DNA from: CAKZNE01 sp002695025
GTDB taxonomy: Bacteria > Bacteroidota > Bacteroidia > Flavobacteriales > Schleiferiaceae
DNA length: 64,000 nt
NCBI GenBank assembly: GCA_913043285.1
Contig: CAJWML010000008.1
Span: forward strand, 1-64,000
Direction: 5' to 3'
Part shown: positions 23,078-31,837 of the stretch, piece after piece
How the letters are laid out: every line of letters begins with the position of its first letter
Numbering within the stretch: the first letter of the stretch is position 1
Position numbers and translations under genes: made by a program
Notes under the pieces: model-generated
The model's database searches: none
What the model saw: only the letters and a program-made list of their open reading frames with translations
Told to the model about the DNA's origin: nothing

Positions 23078-25375
23078 TTAAAATCTTGCGGTTAAACCTC
23101 CACCAAAGCCAAAACGGTTGTCATAGCTGGCCATTAGCGAAAAGTTCCTTGACAGAAAATATTCAAGTCCGGCCGCCCAAACCAGTTCTTCCTTATAGAG
23201 ATCGTTTCCGATGAGGTTGTCCTCATCACCAATATCATTGACCAGCCCAAAATCGGCCTGGTATTCAATCTCGCCAAAGGCAACGGTACGTGGTAGGATC
23301 ATGATTTCCCTTTCCAGCCCTATTTGAGGCCTCAGCAGATTGTCGATGCGAACATCAAGGTCAAACATATAGGGCGTGAAAAAACGGAAACCGGCTACGG
23401 CTGTGGTCACTACTTCGTCAAAACTGTTCTTTTGCTCATTCTCTACGTTTACTCCTGCAAATACCCTGAAATAGTCATACAAGTATCTTTCATAGGTAAA
23501 TTCGCCTTCCGCAATTTGATTCCAGCCGTATTCTGCAATGAAATTGAATTGGTTGCGGGTGTTGGACGTAACGAGGTTGAGGGTGCTCATGTGGGATGCT
23601 GCGTCAAGCAGACCCCAAGAATAATATTTATCTGTTTCGTGTATCAGTTCTTTTACAGGATATGGCTGCATACGCGGGTCGCGTGGCGTACCGTAACTGT
23701 AAACCCTTGCCATGCCACCAACCAGGTGATAAAGGATATGGCAATGAAAGAACCAATCGCCTGTTTCATTGGCATCAAATTCTATAGTAACCTGCTGCAT
23801 GGGCGGCACATTTACGGTGTGCTTTAAAGGACTTCTTTCTCCGTGTTCATTGATTACCCTGAAAAAGTGGCCGTGTAGGTGCATCGGGTGGTGCATCATG
23901 GTGAGGTTGTTTAATGTAATGCGTACTACCTGGCCTTTTTCGATTTTAATCTTATCAGCTTCAGAGAGCGGCACTCCATTCATGCTCCAGATATAGCGCC
24001 ACATGTTACCGGTTAGGTTCAACAAGACCTCCTTCACTGGTCTGTCTTCCGAAAAGCTGGTTTTCTCTACTGCTTCCAGGTAATCATAATTATACTCTGC
24101 AAACATGGTCATGCCATTCATGGCCGAACTGTCTATGGCCATTTTTCCGGAGGCTCGCGCGGTATCAGGTTTCATCTTCTCATCACGCCCTTTCATTTCC
24201 GAATGGTCCATTCCCCCTTCCATATCCATATCTGCGTCCATCTGCATGCCCCAGTTTTCTTTCAGCTTGTAGGGTTCTTCATTCGATGGATTAAATTTCA
24301 TAGCCGGAGCCCCCATGCGCATATCCATTTTTGCCATTTGTTTCATCATGGCTATTTTATCAGGGCGCGGCACATCTGGGGCAGACAGGGTGTCGCCACT
24401 GCCCAGGTAGGCTGAAGTCTGTCCTGAACCATCCTGCACAGAGGCCCGCACCTCCATCTGTCCATTGTCAGGAATGGTCACGATAAAGTCATAGGTCTCG
24501 GCAATTCCAATGAAAGTTTTATTATGCATTACCGGAACCACCCGCAGGCCATCTGCGGCTACCAACAAGGGGTCTTTGCCCCCGAACGTAAGCCAGTATT
24601 GCGATGAAGCCGAGGCGTTGATAATGCGCAGGCGTACTTTATCACCCGGTTTATACTGGGTGTAGGCCACCTGCTTTTCACCATTCATCAGGAAAGCAGG
24701 ATAGTAGATATCGGCTATATCAGCACCTTCCATCCGCTGCCGCCAAAAATTTAATTGCGCTCCAAAGCCACCTCTTGCAATGACCATGCTCAGTGGTGTG
24801 GATGTTCCTTTTTTAATACCATACCACTCATTGCCGCGTTTCAGGTTGCGGAGCACATTCATGGGTTTTTGGTTGGTCCAGTCAGATATTACCAATACCT
24901 GTTCGTGGTCGTAGTCCAATGTTTGCTCTTTGGGATGTATTACGATGGAACCGTACACCCCGCTTTGTTCCTGAAGCATGGTGTGCGAGTGGTACCAGTA
25001 GGTACCGGATTGGATCAACGGATATTCATATTTCAGCGTTTCACCGGGTCTGATTGGCGGGGTGGTTAAATAGGGCACTCCATCGTAAAAATTGGGCAAT
25101 AACAAGCCGTGCCAGTGTACTGAGGTTTCCACATCCATTTTATTCTCCACATAAATTACGGCATAATCACCTTCGCTAAAGGTGAGGGTGGGGCCTGGGA
25201 TATTACCATTAATGGTCATTCCGGTAACATCTTTTCCGGCTTTATTCACCGTTTCCTGGTCTATCGTTAAGTGATATACGGTGGTATCAGTTTGTGCTGA
25301 TGCGGAATATGCAATGGACAAAACTATTGACGTGGCAAGTAAAAATTGTTTTCTGATTATGTTGAATTTGTGCAT
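23078..25375 (-). CDS. multicopper oxidase (CopA/PcoA-type) fused to a PcoB-like domain
   Basis: This 765-residue periplasmic enzyme starts at ATG 25373-25375, which gives a normal signal peptide ending ASAQ. Copper ligands are clear: HWHG near residue 87, YWYHSH near residue 130, and the C-terminal HPMHLHGHFF and HCHILYHLVGGM. A Met/His-rich region (about residues 335-420) resembles the copper-binding loops of PcoA/CueO and should help cuprous oxidation. The last 165 or so residues match the CopB/PcoB outer-membrane protein (EYGWNQIAEGEFTYE, DYFRVFAGVN) and form amphipathic strands ending in Phe. The fusion would tether the oxidase to the outer membrane. It oxidises Cu(I) and detoxifies copper. 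Confidence 0.92.
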   Translation of the reverse strand: MHKFNIIRKQFLLATSIVLSIAYSASAQTDTTVYHLTIDQETVNKAGKDVTGMTINGNIPGPTLTFSEGDYAVIYVENKMDVETSVHWHGLLLPNFYDGVPYLTTPPIRPGETLKYEYPLIQSGTYWYHSHTMLQEQSGVYGSIVIHPKEQTLDYDHEQVLVISDWTNQKPMNVLRNLKRGNEWYGIKKGTSTPLSMVIARGGFGAQLNFWRQRMEGADIADIYYPAFLMNGEKQVAYTQYKPGDKVRLRIINASASSQYWLTFGGKDPLLVAADGLRVVPVMHNKTFIGIAETYDFIVTIPDNGQMEVRASVQDGSGQTSAYLGSGDTLSAPDVPRPDKIAMMKQMAKMDMRMGAPAMKFNPSNEEPYKLKENWGMQMDADMDMEGGMDHSEMKGRDEKMKPDTARASGKMAIDSSAMNGMTMFAEYNYDYLEAVEKTSFSEDRPVKEVLLNLTGNMWRYIWSMNGVPLSEADKIKIEKGQVVRITLNNLTMMHHPMHLHGHFFRVINEHGERSPLKHTVNVPPMQQVTIEFDANETGDWFFHCHILYHLVGGMARVYSYGTPRDPRMQPYPVKELIHETDKYYSWGLLDAASHMSTLNLVTSNTRNQFNFIAEYGWNQIAEGEFTYERYLYDYFRVFAGVNVENEQKNSFDEVVTTAVAGFRFFTPYMFDLDVRIDNLLRPQIGLEREIMILPRTVAFGEIEYQADFGLVNDIGDEDNLIGNDLYKEELVWAAGLEYFLSRNFSLMASYDNRFGFGGGLTARF

Positions 25376-25397
25376 TTGATTGGTTTTCTCAGGTTCA

Positions 25398-26081
25398 TTA
25401 ATGATCGTGCGATTCTTCTGTTTCCAGGTATTTTCCTTTTGGGCCCACTCCTTCAATGTGTACCAATTGAGAGCCGTAGTGTCCGGCCTGACTTACAGAA
25501 TAAGCGGCCCCGGCCAGCACCAGGCTTACCACTATTACGGCCCAACGATTCTGCTTTAAGACAAACTGACTGATTAGTTGCAGGACAAAAGCCGTGATGC
25601 TCAACCAAATAGTCCAGTCGGCATATAAGTCATGTTGGTCAAGGACAGCTTGCATTTGCTCAGTAAGGTCATGGGCATGTGGATGAAACCACCTACCTGC
25701 TGCATAAGCACCCAGGGCACCCAATCCGGTAAAAATGGTGATTATCCAATCCAGGTCTCTTTTGAGAAAGTGAATGTTGGCTATGGATATAAGTGCTGCC
25801 AGCAATAGCAACACAATCGGAAAGTGGACGAGGAGAGGATGCAGGTTGGGAAACTCGTCAAAATCTGCTTTCACCGATTGATTACCCCTGGTTTCGTTAT
25901 CAAAATCCGCTACCCCATGATCATCAATTTCCTGAACCTGCTCCAGTTGTTCGGTACTGTCCTTTTTATTGTGATCTTCATCCCCGTGGGCATAGATACT
26001 GGGTACATTGAGCAATAAAAGGCAACTCAAGAGCAGTCCCAATTGTACATTTGATATTTTTAGTTTCATCATCATCATCAT
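25398..26081 (-). CDS. DUF2231-like membrane protein
   Basis: This 227-residue protein has a signal-like N terminus and then an acidic/His stretch (HGDEDHNKK). Four membrane helices follow. The first begins with NLHPLLVHFPIVLLLLAAL, the signature of DUF2231 proteins. A histidine pair in FHPHAHDL lies between helices, and the tail ends ESHDH. The start is a run of five ATG codons, so the exact first residue is uncertain. The function is unknown. Some DUF2231 proteins accompany haem or copper systems. It directly precedes the multicopper oxidase gene (22 bases). Confidence 0.8.
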   Translation of the reverse strand: MMMMMKLKISNVQLGLLLSCLLLLNVPSIYAHGDEDHNKKDSTEQLEQVQEIDDHGVADFDNETRGNQSVKADFDEFPNLHPLLVHFPIVLLLLAALISIANIHFLKRDLDWIITIFTGLGALGAYAAGRWFHPHAHDLTEQMQAVLDQHDLYADWTIWLSITAFVLQLISQFVLKQNRWAVIVVSLVLAGAAYSVSQAGHYGSQLVHIEGVGPKGKYLETEESHDH

Positions 26082-26091
26082 CTGGTTGTTT

Positions 26092-26165
26092 TAATAATTC
26101 ATTAAAAAAAGCTGCCATATCCCTTCATAAAACCGGGCTAATGGATTTCTGGTTTTGTTTAATTT
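26092..26165 (-). pseudogene. decayed 3' fragment of the 27894-28550 gene
   Basis: This stretch aligns with the last 70 or so bases of the secreted-protein gene at 27894-28550. Both contain AATAATTCATTAAAAAA, a nearby GCTGCCAT and a patchy match beyond, with one single-base indel. Read in frame, the relic ends FLMNY-stop exactly like the intact gene. No open frame longer than this fragment survives. It lies in the 151-base gap between the DUF2231 gene and the second DUF305 gene, and is probably debris from a duplication. Confidence 0.55.
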
Positions 26166-26232
26166 AGGCCTCTATGGGTCATGTTAATTGCCCACTTTCT
26201 CAACAGCTGCTATTGTAAATCCTCAATGGATT

Positions 26233-26802
26233 TTACTTTTGTTTGGTTAGGTTTCGCGTTTCTTCATCCAGTTTACCTTCAAACTTGGGCATTGGTCTTT
26301 TTTTCTTTTCCGCTTCTGTTATCACTACGCCATTTTCCCTTATGTCATTGATTAACCATTGCATTTCCATAATTTCTCTGCGTTGGGCTTTGATGATTTC
26401 ATCGGCCAGCTCTCTTACCCGCACATCTTCAATTTGAGAACGCTCACTGGTCAAAATGGCGATGGAGTGATGGGGAATCATACCTTCCATGTAATCCACA
26501 TCAGAAACTGTTACCTGACTTCGCACCAGCCCTATGCCACCAGCGATAAGCAAGATACCCAAGGAAATGATGGCAATATTGGCTCCGCGATTTTTATACA
26601 TATTGAGCATAAAAAGCAGCATTATGATTACCATTGACCCCGCCATTATGATGGTCATAAACAACCTGGTCTCGCTATACCAGAAGTGGTCAATAATCTG
26701 GTAAGAGTGGGTGTACATCAGAAAAAACATGGCTACCATAGCTGTAGCAATCATTGCAAAAAATTTCCCGTAGTTGCTGTTTTGTTCTTTTTTGTTTTCC
26801 AT
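26233..26802 (-). CDS. DUF305 membrane protein (copy 2)
   Basis: This 189-residue paralogue of the protein at 4455-5018 is nearly identical from about residue 10 to 185. It keeps the same three membrane helices and the same MEGMIPHHSIAI motif. Most differences lie at the two ends (KKEQNSN at the N terminus, LTKQK at the C terminus). DUF305 proteins include copper/silver-binding periplasmic factors. This copy lies between the K+ channel gene and the DUF2231/oxidase genes, so each metal block carries one copy. Its role is likely metal binding outside the cytoplasm, which is inference. Confidence 0.9.
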   Translation of the reverse strand: MENKKEQNSNYGKFFAMIATAMVAMFFLMYTHSYQIIDHFWYSETRLFMTIIMAGSMVIIMLLFMLNMYKNRGANIAIISLGILLIAGGIGLVRSQVTVSDVDYMEGMIPHHSIAILTSERSQIEDVRVRELADEIIKAQRREIMEMQWLINDIRENGVVITEAEKKKRPMPKFEGKLDEETRNLTKQK

Positions 26803-26868
26803 TTTAACTTGTTTTTAAGTGATTATTTGATTTAATATATTTTCCTGCCTTTTGTTCTGTGTGTCCCT

Positions 26869-27876
26869 TCACACACTTTTGCCTAATACATTGTTCCATT
26901 TCCAGCAATCTGATTTCACTAAACTCATTGATATTTTGCGTCTTCCATAAAGCTCTTTATCAAAATCTCTTCTCATTGTAAACTTCACATCACTAAAGTC
27001 CCGGATCAAATCTTCATGATAAGCAAAATCTGGTGGTTGATTGGCCGGATGAATAAAGCTTTTATTAAGCGTGGAAAAGTAATCTGACAAGGCAAGTTGC
27101 ACACTATTTACCATCATGGGATTACTTAAGGCCTCAGTTGGAAATATGTTTCTCGCAATGCTCAAGGCTTCATCAAGGCGAACCACACTCACCGGAGCGG
27201 AATAGGATAAGTGCCTGTGATGAAAATAATGTATTACCGGGTAGGCAAGATGCTTCTGTGTATGCTCCAGGAGCATGGGGTGTAAATCTTCCAGAAAAGG
27301 TTCAAGGTATTTGAAGTGCTTACCGTCCCAGCTATTTTTTAAGATAGAAACCGGTGATTCACCCATATCGGCAATAAAACCTGCCAGTTGTCTTCTGAAG
27401 TTGACGGCTGATAATACAGGTAGCAGATAGGTTATGGCCATGGTTATAAGTATTAGACCATTCAGTGCATTTAAGGCGGTGATAACCCGGTAAAGGTTAT
27501 TACCTGGAATGAAATCTCCTATACCGAGGGTTGAAATGGCAAAGCCACTGAAATACACCTTCTCCCATATATCGGCAGGTAGTTTAGTTTGTGAGTGGAC
27601 CACCGAACCGGCATCGGCCATATAGAGCAGAAAGTAACCACCCCACATAGCCCCCACCCAAAACAACAGAAGGGTGAACACAATGATAAACCCCGAATAG
27701 CTGAGCAATGTACTTTGAGGACGATGGCCGGCTAAATTTTTTAAAAGCTTCCAAAGCCCGGCTGAAATTGGCCCTGAAATAAATCCCGCCCCGGAAGACT
27801 GTATAGTAGTTAGAAGCAGGTCGGTCGCAACCGTCAATATTATGACAATCCCAATACTGAAAATAATAATACTCAT
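26869..27876 (-). CDS. two-pore-helix potassium channel family protein
   Basis: This 335-residue membrane protein has an N-terminal helix (residues 2-20), a second helix near residues 55-82 and a pore region with the filter STLGIGDFIPG near residue 118. A third helix (about 133-155) completes the pore. The TxGxGD filter carries Ile in place of the usual Tyr or Phe, so selectivity may be relaxed. The C-terminal half of about 170 residues is cytosolic and unassigned. The gene follows a secreted-protein gene by 17 bases. A role in membrane potential or cation balance during metal stress is inference. Confidence 0.85.
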   Translation of the reverse strand: MSIIIFSIGIVIILTVATDLLLTTIQSSGAGFISGPISAGLWKLLKNLAGHRPQSTLLSYSGFIIVFTLLLFWVGAMWGGYFLLYMADAGSVVHSQTKLPADIWEKVYFSGFAISTLGIGDFIPGNNLYRVITALNALNGLILITMAITYLLPVLSAVNFRRQLAGFIADMGESPVSILKNSWDGKHFKYLEPFLEDLHPMLLEHTQKHLAYPVIHYFHHRHLSYSAPVSVVRLDEALSIARNIFPTEALSNPMMVNSVQLALSDYFSTLNKSFIHPANQPPDFAYHEDLIRDFSDVKFTMRRDFDKELYGRRKISMSLVKSDCWKWNNVLGKSV

Positions 27877-27893
27877 CTAATTTCTTCCTTTTT

Positions 27894-28550
27894 TCAATAA
27901 TTCATTAAAAAATAGCTGCCATCTTTCTCCATAAATACCTGGCTGATCAATCTCCGTTTTTTATCCAGCTTTTCGGTTACCTGATAGGTGATGGTTTTTA
28001 CATTCACCCCCCACATATAGGCTTTCACCGTTAACCGCGATGTAAGCGTAAAGCCGCTGCCTGTTGTCGAAACTTTACGATCATTAATAGCTATGATGCT
28101 TTTAGAACCGAAAAAGCTCAGGATGCCGGATTCAATGGACATTTCCAGGCTCAGGTTTTCCAGTTTTCGGTCATCTGCATCAAAGTCATAAAGCCTTTTA
28201 AACCCAGGAGAGGAGGCTTCTATCACGTACTCCGCATTTCCCTGCCGGGCGAATGGGAACACAGCGAGTAGTACGTCTGACTTGCCCGGTTCACAGGTGT
28301 ATTGGGTAAGGTATTTATCTTTGAGATTGCCTTCCTCATCAAAAAGGTTTACCTGCAGTTGAACACTCAATTGGTTTCCGGTGGTTTGGAGTTCTCCAAC
28401 CCTAAAAACTTGTTTGGCGGTTAGCTCCTTATCGGTATTGAAGGCCTTTCGTACCACTTCCTTACCGGCTATTTGCTCAATGAGCATATCTTGTCCATTA
28501 GCCGGAATACAATTAATAAGAGCCAATATGACGATCAAATTCTTATACAT
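27894..28550 (-). CDS. secreted protein of unknown function
   Basis: This 218-residue protein has a signal peptide ending near residue 19 (PANGQD). The mature protein looks all-beta, with many short Thr/Val strands, and ends FLMNY. I cannot assign a family. Its start overlaps the PRPP synthetase stop by eight bases (28543-28550), so the two are coupled. A decayed copy of its 3' end lies at 26092-26165, which shows the gene was once duplicated together with neighbours. Confidence 0.75.
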   Translation of the reverse strand: MYKNLIVILALINCIPANGQDMLIEQIAGKEVVRKAFNTDKELTAKQVFRVGELQTTGNQLSVQLQVNLFDEEGNLKDKYLTQYTCEPGKSDVLLAVFPFARQGNAEYVIEASSPGFKRLYDFDADDRKLENLSLEMSIESGILSFFGSKSIIAINDRKVSTTGSGFTLTSRLTVKAYMWGVNVKTITYQVTEKLDKKRRLISQVFMEKDGSYFLMNY

Positions 28551-29433
28551 GGTTCATGGTTGCTAATACCCTTGCAGCCAATATGCTGCTTAAATCAATC
28601 TTATTGCTTTCGTGCGGAATAGTGTTGCAGGTAACTACTTCGGCACCTGCATTTATTAAATCCTGGTAGGCACTGCCCGCAAATACAGCGTGTACGCCAA
28701 TGCAAACGGGAGCCTTCATCCCGGCATTTTTTAAATGACCTACAGTTTCAATCATGGTTCGGGCTGTAGAAATAATATCATCAACAAGCACGGGTGTATG
28801 TTCTTTAAATTCTTCCACCTGCGGCACCGAAACTTCCACATCGCGGTCGCCATGGCGGGTTTTTTCCAGTACCATAAACGGTGCTCCCGCTGCTGTAGCC
28901 ACTTCCGATACCCATTGCTCGCTTTCACTGTCGGGGCCTACCAATACCGGGTTTTCAACATTTTCTTTAACCCATCTGGAAATGGCATTGGCTGCATGAA
29001 CCACTTTTGAAGGAATATTGTACACCTCACTAAGTGAACTCCTGCGGTGCAGATGCGGGTCAACCGTGATAAGGCTGTCAGCAAAGCCGGAAATGAGCTT
29101 TCCAAAATAATCTGATGTAACGCCTTCACCGGGTTTGAAGACCTTATCTTGCCGCATATAGGCCAGGTAGGGTGCCACCAGGCAGGTGCATTTGGCCCCA
29201 AGACTTTTAGCGGTTTGGGAGAGAAAGTACAATGGAAGTAGTTTTTCATCGGGCTGGTGCAGGGTAGCCACCAGCACTACGCATTTATCCCTTACATCGG
29301 ATAGGATGCGTACATAGGTTTCTCCATCAGGAAATTGACGTATGGTAACTTCAGCAATTTTAGCTTTAAGATGAGTACTTAATTTTTCGGTTAATATTTC
29401 ATTCCCGGGCAGGGCAACAAGTATTGATTTCAT
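28543..29433 (-). CDS. prs: ribose-phosphate pyrophosphokinase (PRPP synthetase)
   Basis: This 296-residue cytoplasmic enzyme makes PRPP and AMP from ribose 5-phosphate and ATP. The flexible-loop RQDK motif and FKPGEGV lie near residue 93, DPHLHRR near residue 125, and the PRPP loop VDDIISTARTM near residue 217. The shorter length and the DDIISTA form of the loop resemble archaeal-type enzymes more than the roughly 310-residue bacterial Prs. It is therefore probably a second, dedicated enzyme. The start overlaps the methyltransferase stop by four bases (ATGA). Its neighbour, AMP phosphorylase, acts on the AMP product, which suggests a linked nucleotide cycle. Confidence 0.92.
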   Translation of the reverse strand: MKSILVALPGNEILTEKLSTHLKAKIAEVTIRQFPDGETYVRILSDVRDKCVVLVATLHQPDEKLLPLYFLSQTAKSLGAKCTCLVAPYLAYMRQDKVFKPGEGVTSDYFGKLISGFADSLITVDPHLHRRSSLSEVYNIPSKVVHAANAISRWVKENVENPVLVGPDSESEQWVSEVATAAGAPFMVLEKTRHGDRDVEVSVPQVEEFKEHTPVLVDDIISTARTMIETVGHLKNAGMKAPVCIGVHAVFAGSAYQDLINAGAEVVTCNTIPHESNKIDLSSILAARVLATMNHV

Positions 29434-30053
29434 ATGGACTGATTTTTATTTGAAATTCTTTTAAAATGGCAAAACAGAAAGTTTTGGTTTGTACCAAATG
29501 GTGTGAGGTGATCTTTGGTAGTGCATTTTATTTTTCCCCACTTTTCATGCAGCAGTTTTGTCAGAGCCTCCTCTGAATAGCGCTGAACAGGGAGGCCACT
29601 GCACTTTTCGGGGCCATTTTCAGAAAAAGTACCCAATACCAGGTGCCTGGCGCCACTTTGATCGAGAATACTCAGATATTGCTGAATTTCCTGATCGGAA
29701 ACCAGGAAATGAAAGGTGGCGCGGTCATGCCACAGGTCATAAGCCGAGGGTTCAAGCTGTAATATATCTGTGGCAATGAAATTCACCTTCTCCGCCATTT
29801 TGCCCAGCCTCTTTTTGGTCTTTTGAATGGCTGCCTCCGATATGTCCAGTACAGTGAGGTTCGTGTAACCCTCTTTAAGGAGAAAGTCTATCAACTTGCT
29901 TTCACCTCCTCCTACATCAATAATGGCTGCTGATTTGGGCAAATCACTTTTCCGGATCCATTCCAAAGAAACTTCGGGAATTTGCTCCGTCCAGCTAAAC
30001 TGGTCCGGGTCCTTTTCCTGATATATTTTATTCCAATGTTTTTGTCGTTCCAT
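29430..30053 (-). CDS. class I SAM-dependent methyltransferase
   Basis: This 207-residue soluble enzyme has the SAM-binding motif IDVGGGESKLIDFLL near residues 40-54 and LTVLDISE (motif II) near residue 66. The substrate is not evident. Relatives with the N-terminal WNKIYQEKDPDQFSW segment are often labelled methyltransferase-domain proteins and sometimes thiopurine or tellurite resistance methyltransferases. It is flanked by the GDCCVxC gene (13 bases upstream) and overlaps prs by four bases. A link to metal or metalloid methylation is possible, but inferred only from context. Confidence 0.88.
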   Translation of the reverse strand: MERQKHWNKIYQEKDPDQFSWTEQIPEVSLEWIRKSDLPKSAAIIDVGGGESKLIDFLLKEGYTNLTVLDISEAAIQKTKKRLGKMAEKVNFIATDILQLEPSAYDLWHDRATFHFLVSDQEIQQYLSILDQSGARHLVLGTFSENGPEKCSGLPVQRYSEEALTKLLHEKWGKIKCTTKDHLTPFGTNQNFLFCHFKRISNKNQSI

Positions 30054-30066
30054 TTTTCAACTATTA

Positions 30067-30291
30067 TTAAAAATCCTGGCTGAGCTGGATGGATGGACAT
30101 GGCACGGAGCCATAGCTGCAGTAAACACAGCAATCTCCTTTCCGGGGCTTCAGTAATTCACCGCAATTGGTGCATTCATAAAAATACTGGCAGGCATCCT
30201 CGGGCATCCTTTCTTCCTTAACAAAGCCGCAGACCGGGCAGGTGATCACAGAATAGATTTGAATGGCGCGGTTATTATTTCCTTTGTTCAT
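30067..30291 (-). CDS. GDCCVxC-domain small Cys-rich protein (copy 2)
   Basis: This 74-residue soluble protein is the second member of the GDCCVxC family in the window (copy 1 at 80-289). It keeps CPVC, CQYFYECTNC and GDCCVYCSYG, with the same spacing of the ten or so cysteines. The function is unknown, but the Cys pattern fits zinc or soft-metal binding. The start overlaps the phosphorylase stop by four bases (30288-30291), which ties it to nucleotide metabolism here rather than to the mer operon. Two copies in two operons suggest a general partner protein. Confidence 0.85.
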   Translation of the reverse strand: MNKGNNNRAIQIYSVITCPVCGFVKEERMPEDACQYFYECTNCGELLKPRKGDCCVYCSYGSVPCPSIQLSQDF

Positions 30292-31808
30292 GTTATATCA
30301 ATTATGCTGCTTTCATTTTGCCGGTAGTACTCCAGTGCGTAATCGAGTTCACCTTGCGACTCGGCATGGATTTCATACAGCGTTTGTCCACTTTCTACTT
30401 TGGTTCCTGTTGGCGTCAAAAAATCTACCCCGGCTGATTTATCGTCCGGTGCTCCGGCCAGCTTGGCTATTTTGGCCAGCTTGCGGTTGTCAATGGCCGC
30501 TACCGTTCCTGCCCTCTCCGCTTGTACAGGATGTTGAAACCGTGCCTGCATGGGTTCGCGAAACCCTCCCTGGGCCTCGCAGATTGCTATGAACTTCTTT
30601 AATGCTTTCCCGGAATTGAGAAGAGTTTCAGCTTTGCTATGGCTATTACCGGGGTCAGCCTTTCCGGAAAGCTCCAGCAGTTCGGCTGCCAATCGCAAGG
30701 AGCGCTCCCGCAGGTCTGTCGGGGCAGTACCTTCATTGTTTAATACTGCCAGCACATCTCTTGCTTCCAGTGCCGGGCCAATGCCACGGCCCACTGGCTG
30801 GCTGCCATCGGTGATTACAATTTTCAATTTCAGACCAACGGCTTCGGCCACCATCGTCATTCTTTGCGAAAGCTCTTCTGCATCATCAGACGTGCGTACT
30901 TTCGCGGTCGGTCCCACCGGGATGTCGATCACTACGTGGGTACTGCCCGCAGCCGCCTTTTTGGAAAGGACTGAAGCTATCATTTGCCCTTCACTGTCAA
31001 TATCAAGAGCCTTTTCCACCCGTATCAATATATCATCAGCAGGGCTCAGTTGCATGGATCCGCCCCAGGCCAGGCAGCCGTTTTCTTGTTTCACTACTCT
31101 CTTCATCTCTTCCAACGACAGGTTTACATTGGTGAAAACTTCCATCGTATCAGCCGTACCGGCCGGGGAAGTAATGGCCCGGGAGGAGGTTTTGGGAACC
31201 GTAAGCCCGGCAGCGGCAGCAATGGCTACCACTATGGGGGTGGTGCGGTTTCCCGGAAGACCACCAATGCAATGTTTATCGAAAACCCGGGCTGCAGGCC
31301 AGTGCAATTTTTGTCCGGCATCCACCATGGCCTTAGTCAGGTGGATGATTTCATCAATATCCAGCCGTCTTCCCGCGCAGGCGGTAACAAAAGCAGCTAT
31401 TTCCACATTGGAGTAATTGCCTGCAGCCAGATCGCTAACTATATCCTGTATTTGCGACTCCTTCAGACGGTGGCCATATACTTTGCCCCGTACGGCACTC
31501 ATGGAGTTAATGGGCGGAAGGTGCGAAAACGCAAGTAAATCCCCCGCCTCCACCTTCAGGGAGGTTATTGCTTTTTGCGAAAGGCTTGCTTCCTCATGGC
31601 CCAGCAAGGCTTCGTTGTCCAACACATTTAGCGAAGCCACTATGCTGCGGTCACCGTGGCTGACCATTATCCGCGTGAGTGCTTCAAATCCTTCGGAAAC
31701 ACATACCGGGCAGTCCCTGCGCATATACACGGTGTGCTCGTTGCGGGTATCGATGCCAAGAGGTTTGAGGATTAGCTCATTGTGTTTATGTGATTTTTTA
31801 TTATTCAT
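30288..31808 (-). CDS. AMP phosphorylase / thymidine phosphorylase family enzyme
   Basis: This 506-residue enzyme belongs to the DeoA/AMP phosphorylase superfamily. The conserved phosphate/nucleoside site is present as FDKHCIGGLPGNRTTP near residue 176, followed by KTSSRAITSPAGTADTMEV. Its length and N-terminal extra domain of about 90 residues match archaeal-type AMP phosphorylases, which convert NMP and phosphate to ribose 1,5-bisphosphate and free base. Bacterial thymidine phosphorylases are shorter. The next genes downstream are a GDCCVxC protein, a methyltransferase and PRPP synthetase. No R15P isomerase or RuBisCO is visible in the window, so the fate of ribose 1,5-bisphosphate is open. 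Confidence 0.88.
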   Translation of the reverse strand: MNNKKSHKHNELILKPLGIDTRNEHTVYMRRDCPVCVSEGFEALTRIMVSHGDRSIVASLNVLDNEALLGHEEASLSQKAITSLKVEAGDLLAFSHLPPINSMSAVRGKVYGHRLKESQIQDIVSDLAAGNYSNVEIAAFVTACAGRRLDIDEIIHLTKAMVDAGQKLHWPAARVFDKHCIGGLPGNRTTPIVVAIAAAAGLTVPKTSSRAITSPAGTADTMEVFTNVNLSLEEMKRVVKQENGCLAWGGSMQLSPADDILIRVEKALDIDSEGQMIASVLSKKAAAGSTHVVIDIPVGPTAKVRTSDDAEELSQRMTMVAEAVGLKLKIVITDGSQPVGRGIGPALEARDVLAVLNNEGTAPTDLRERSLRLAAELLELSGKADPGNSHSKAETLLNSGKALKKFIAICEAQGGFREPMQARFQHPVQAERAGTVAAIDNRKLAKIAKLAGAPDDKSAGVDFLTPTGTKVESGQTLYEIHAESQGELDYALEYYRQNESSIIDIT

Positions 31809-31837
31809 CCTTTGACTTGAAAATTATCCTTATCCTT

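Noticed and set aside
26859..26876. GTGTGT/ACACAC hairpin at the end of the K+ channel gene as terminator
   Set aside because: The stem is only six bases of simple repeat and no U-run follows.
80..30291. Selenoprotein status of the GDCCVxC proteins
   Set aside because: Both genes have cysteine codons at the diagnostic position and no in-frame TGA.
30550..31416. Long plus-strand open frame antisense to the phosphorylase
   Set aside because: It lies entirely antisense to the phosphorylase gene, which has clear active-site motifs.
30288..31808. Complete archaeal AMP pathway through RuBisCO
   Set aside because: No R15P isomerase or RuBisCO gene is present in the window.
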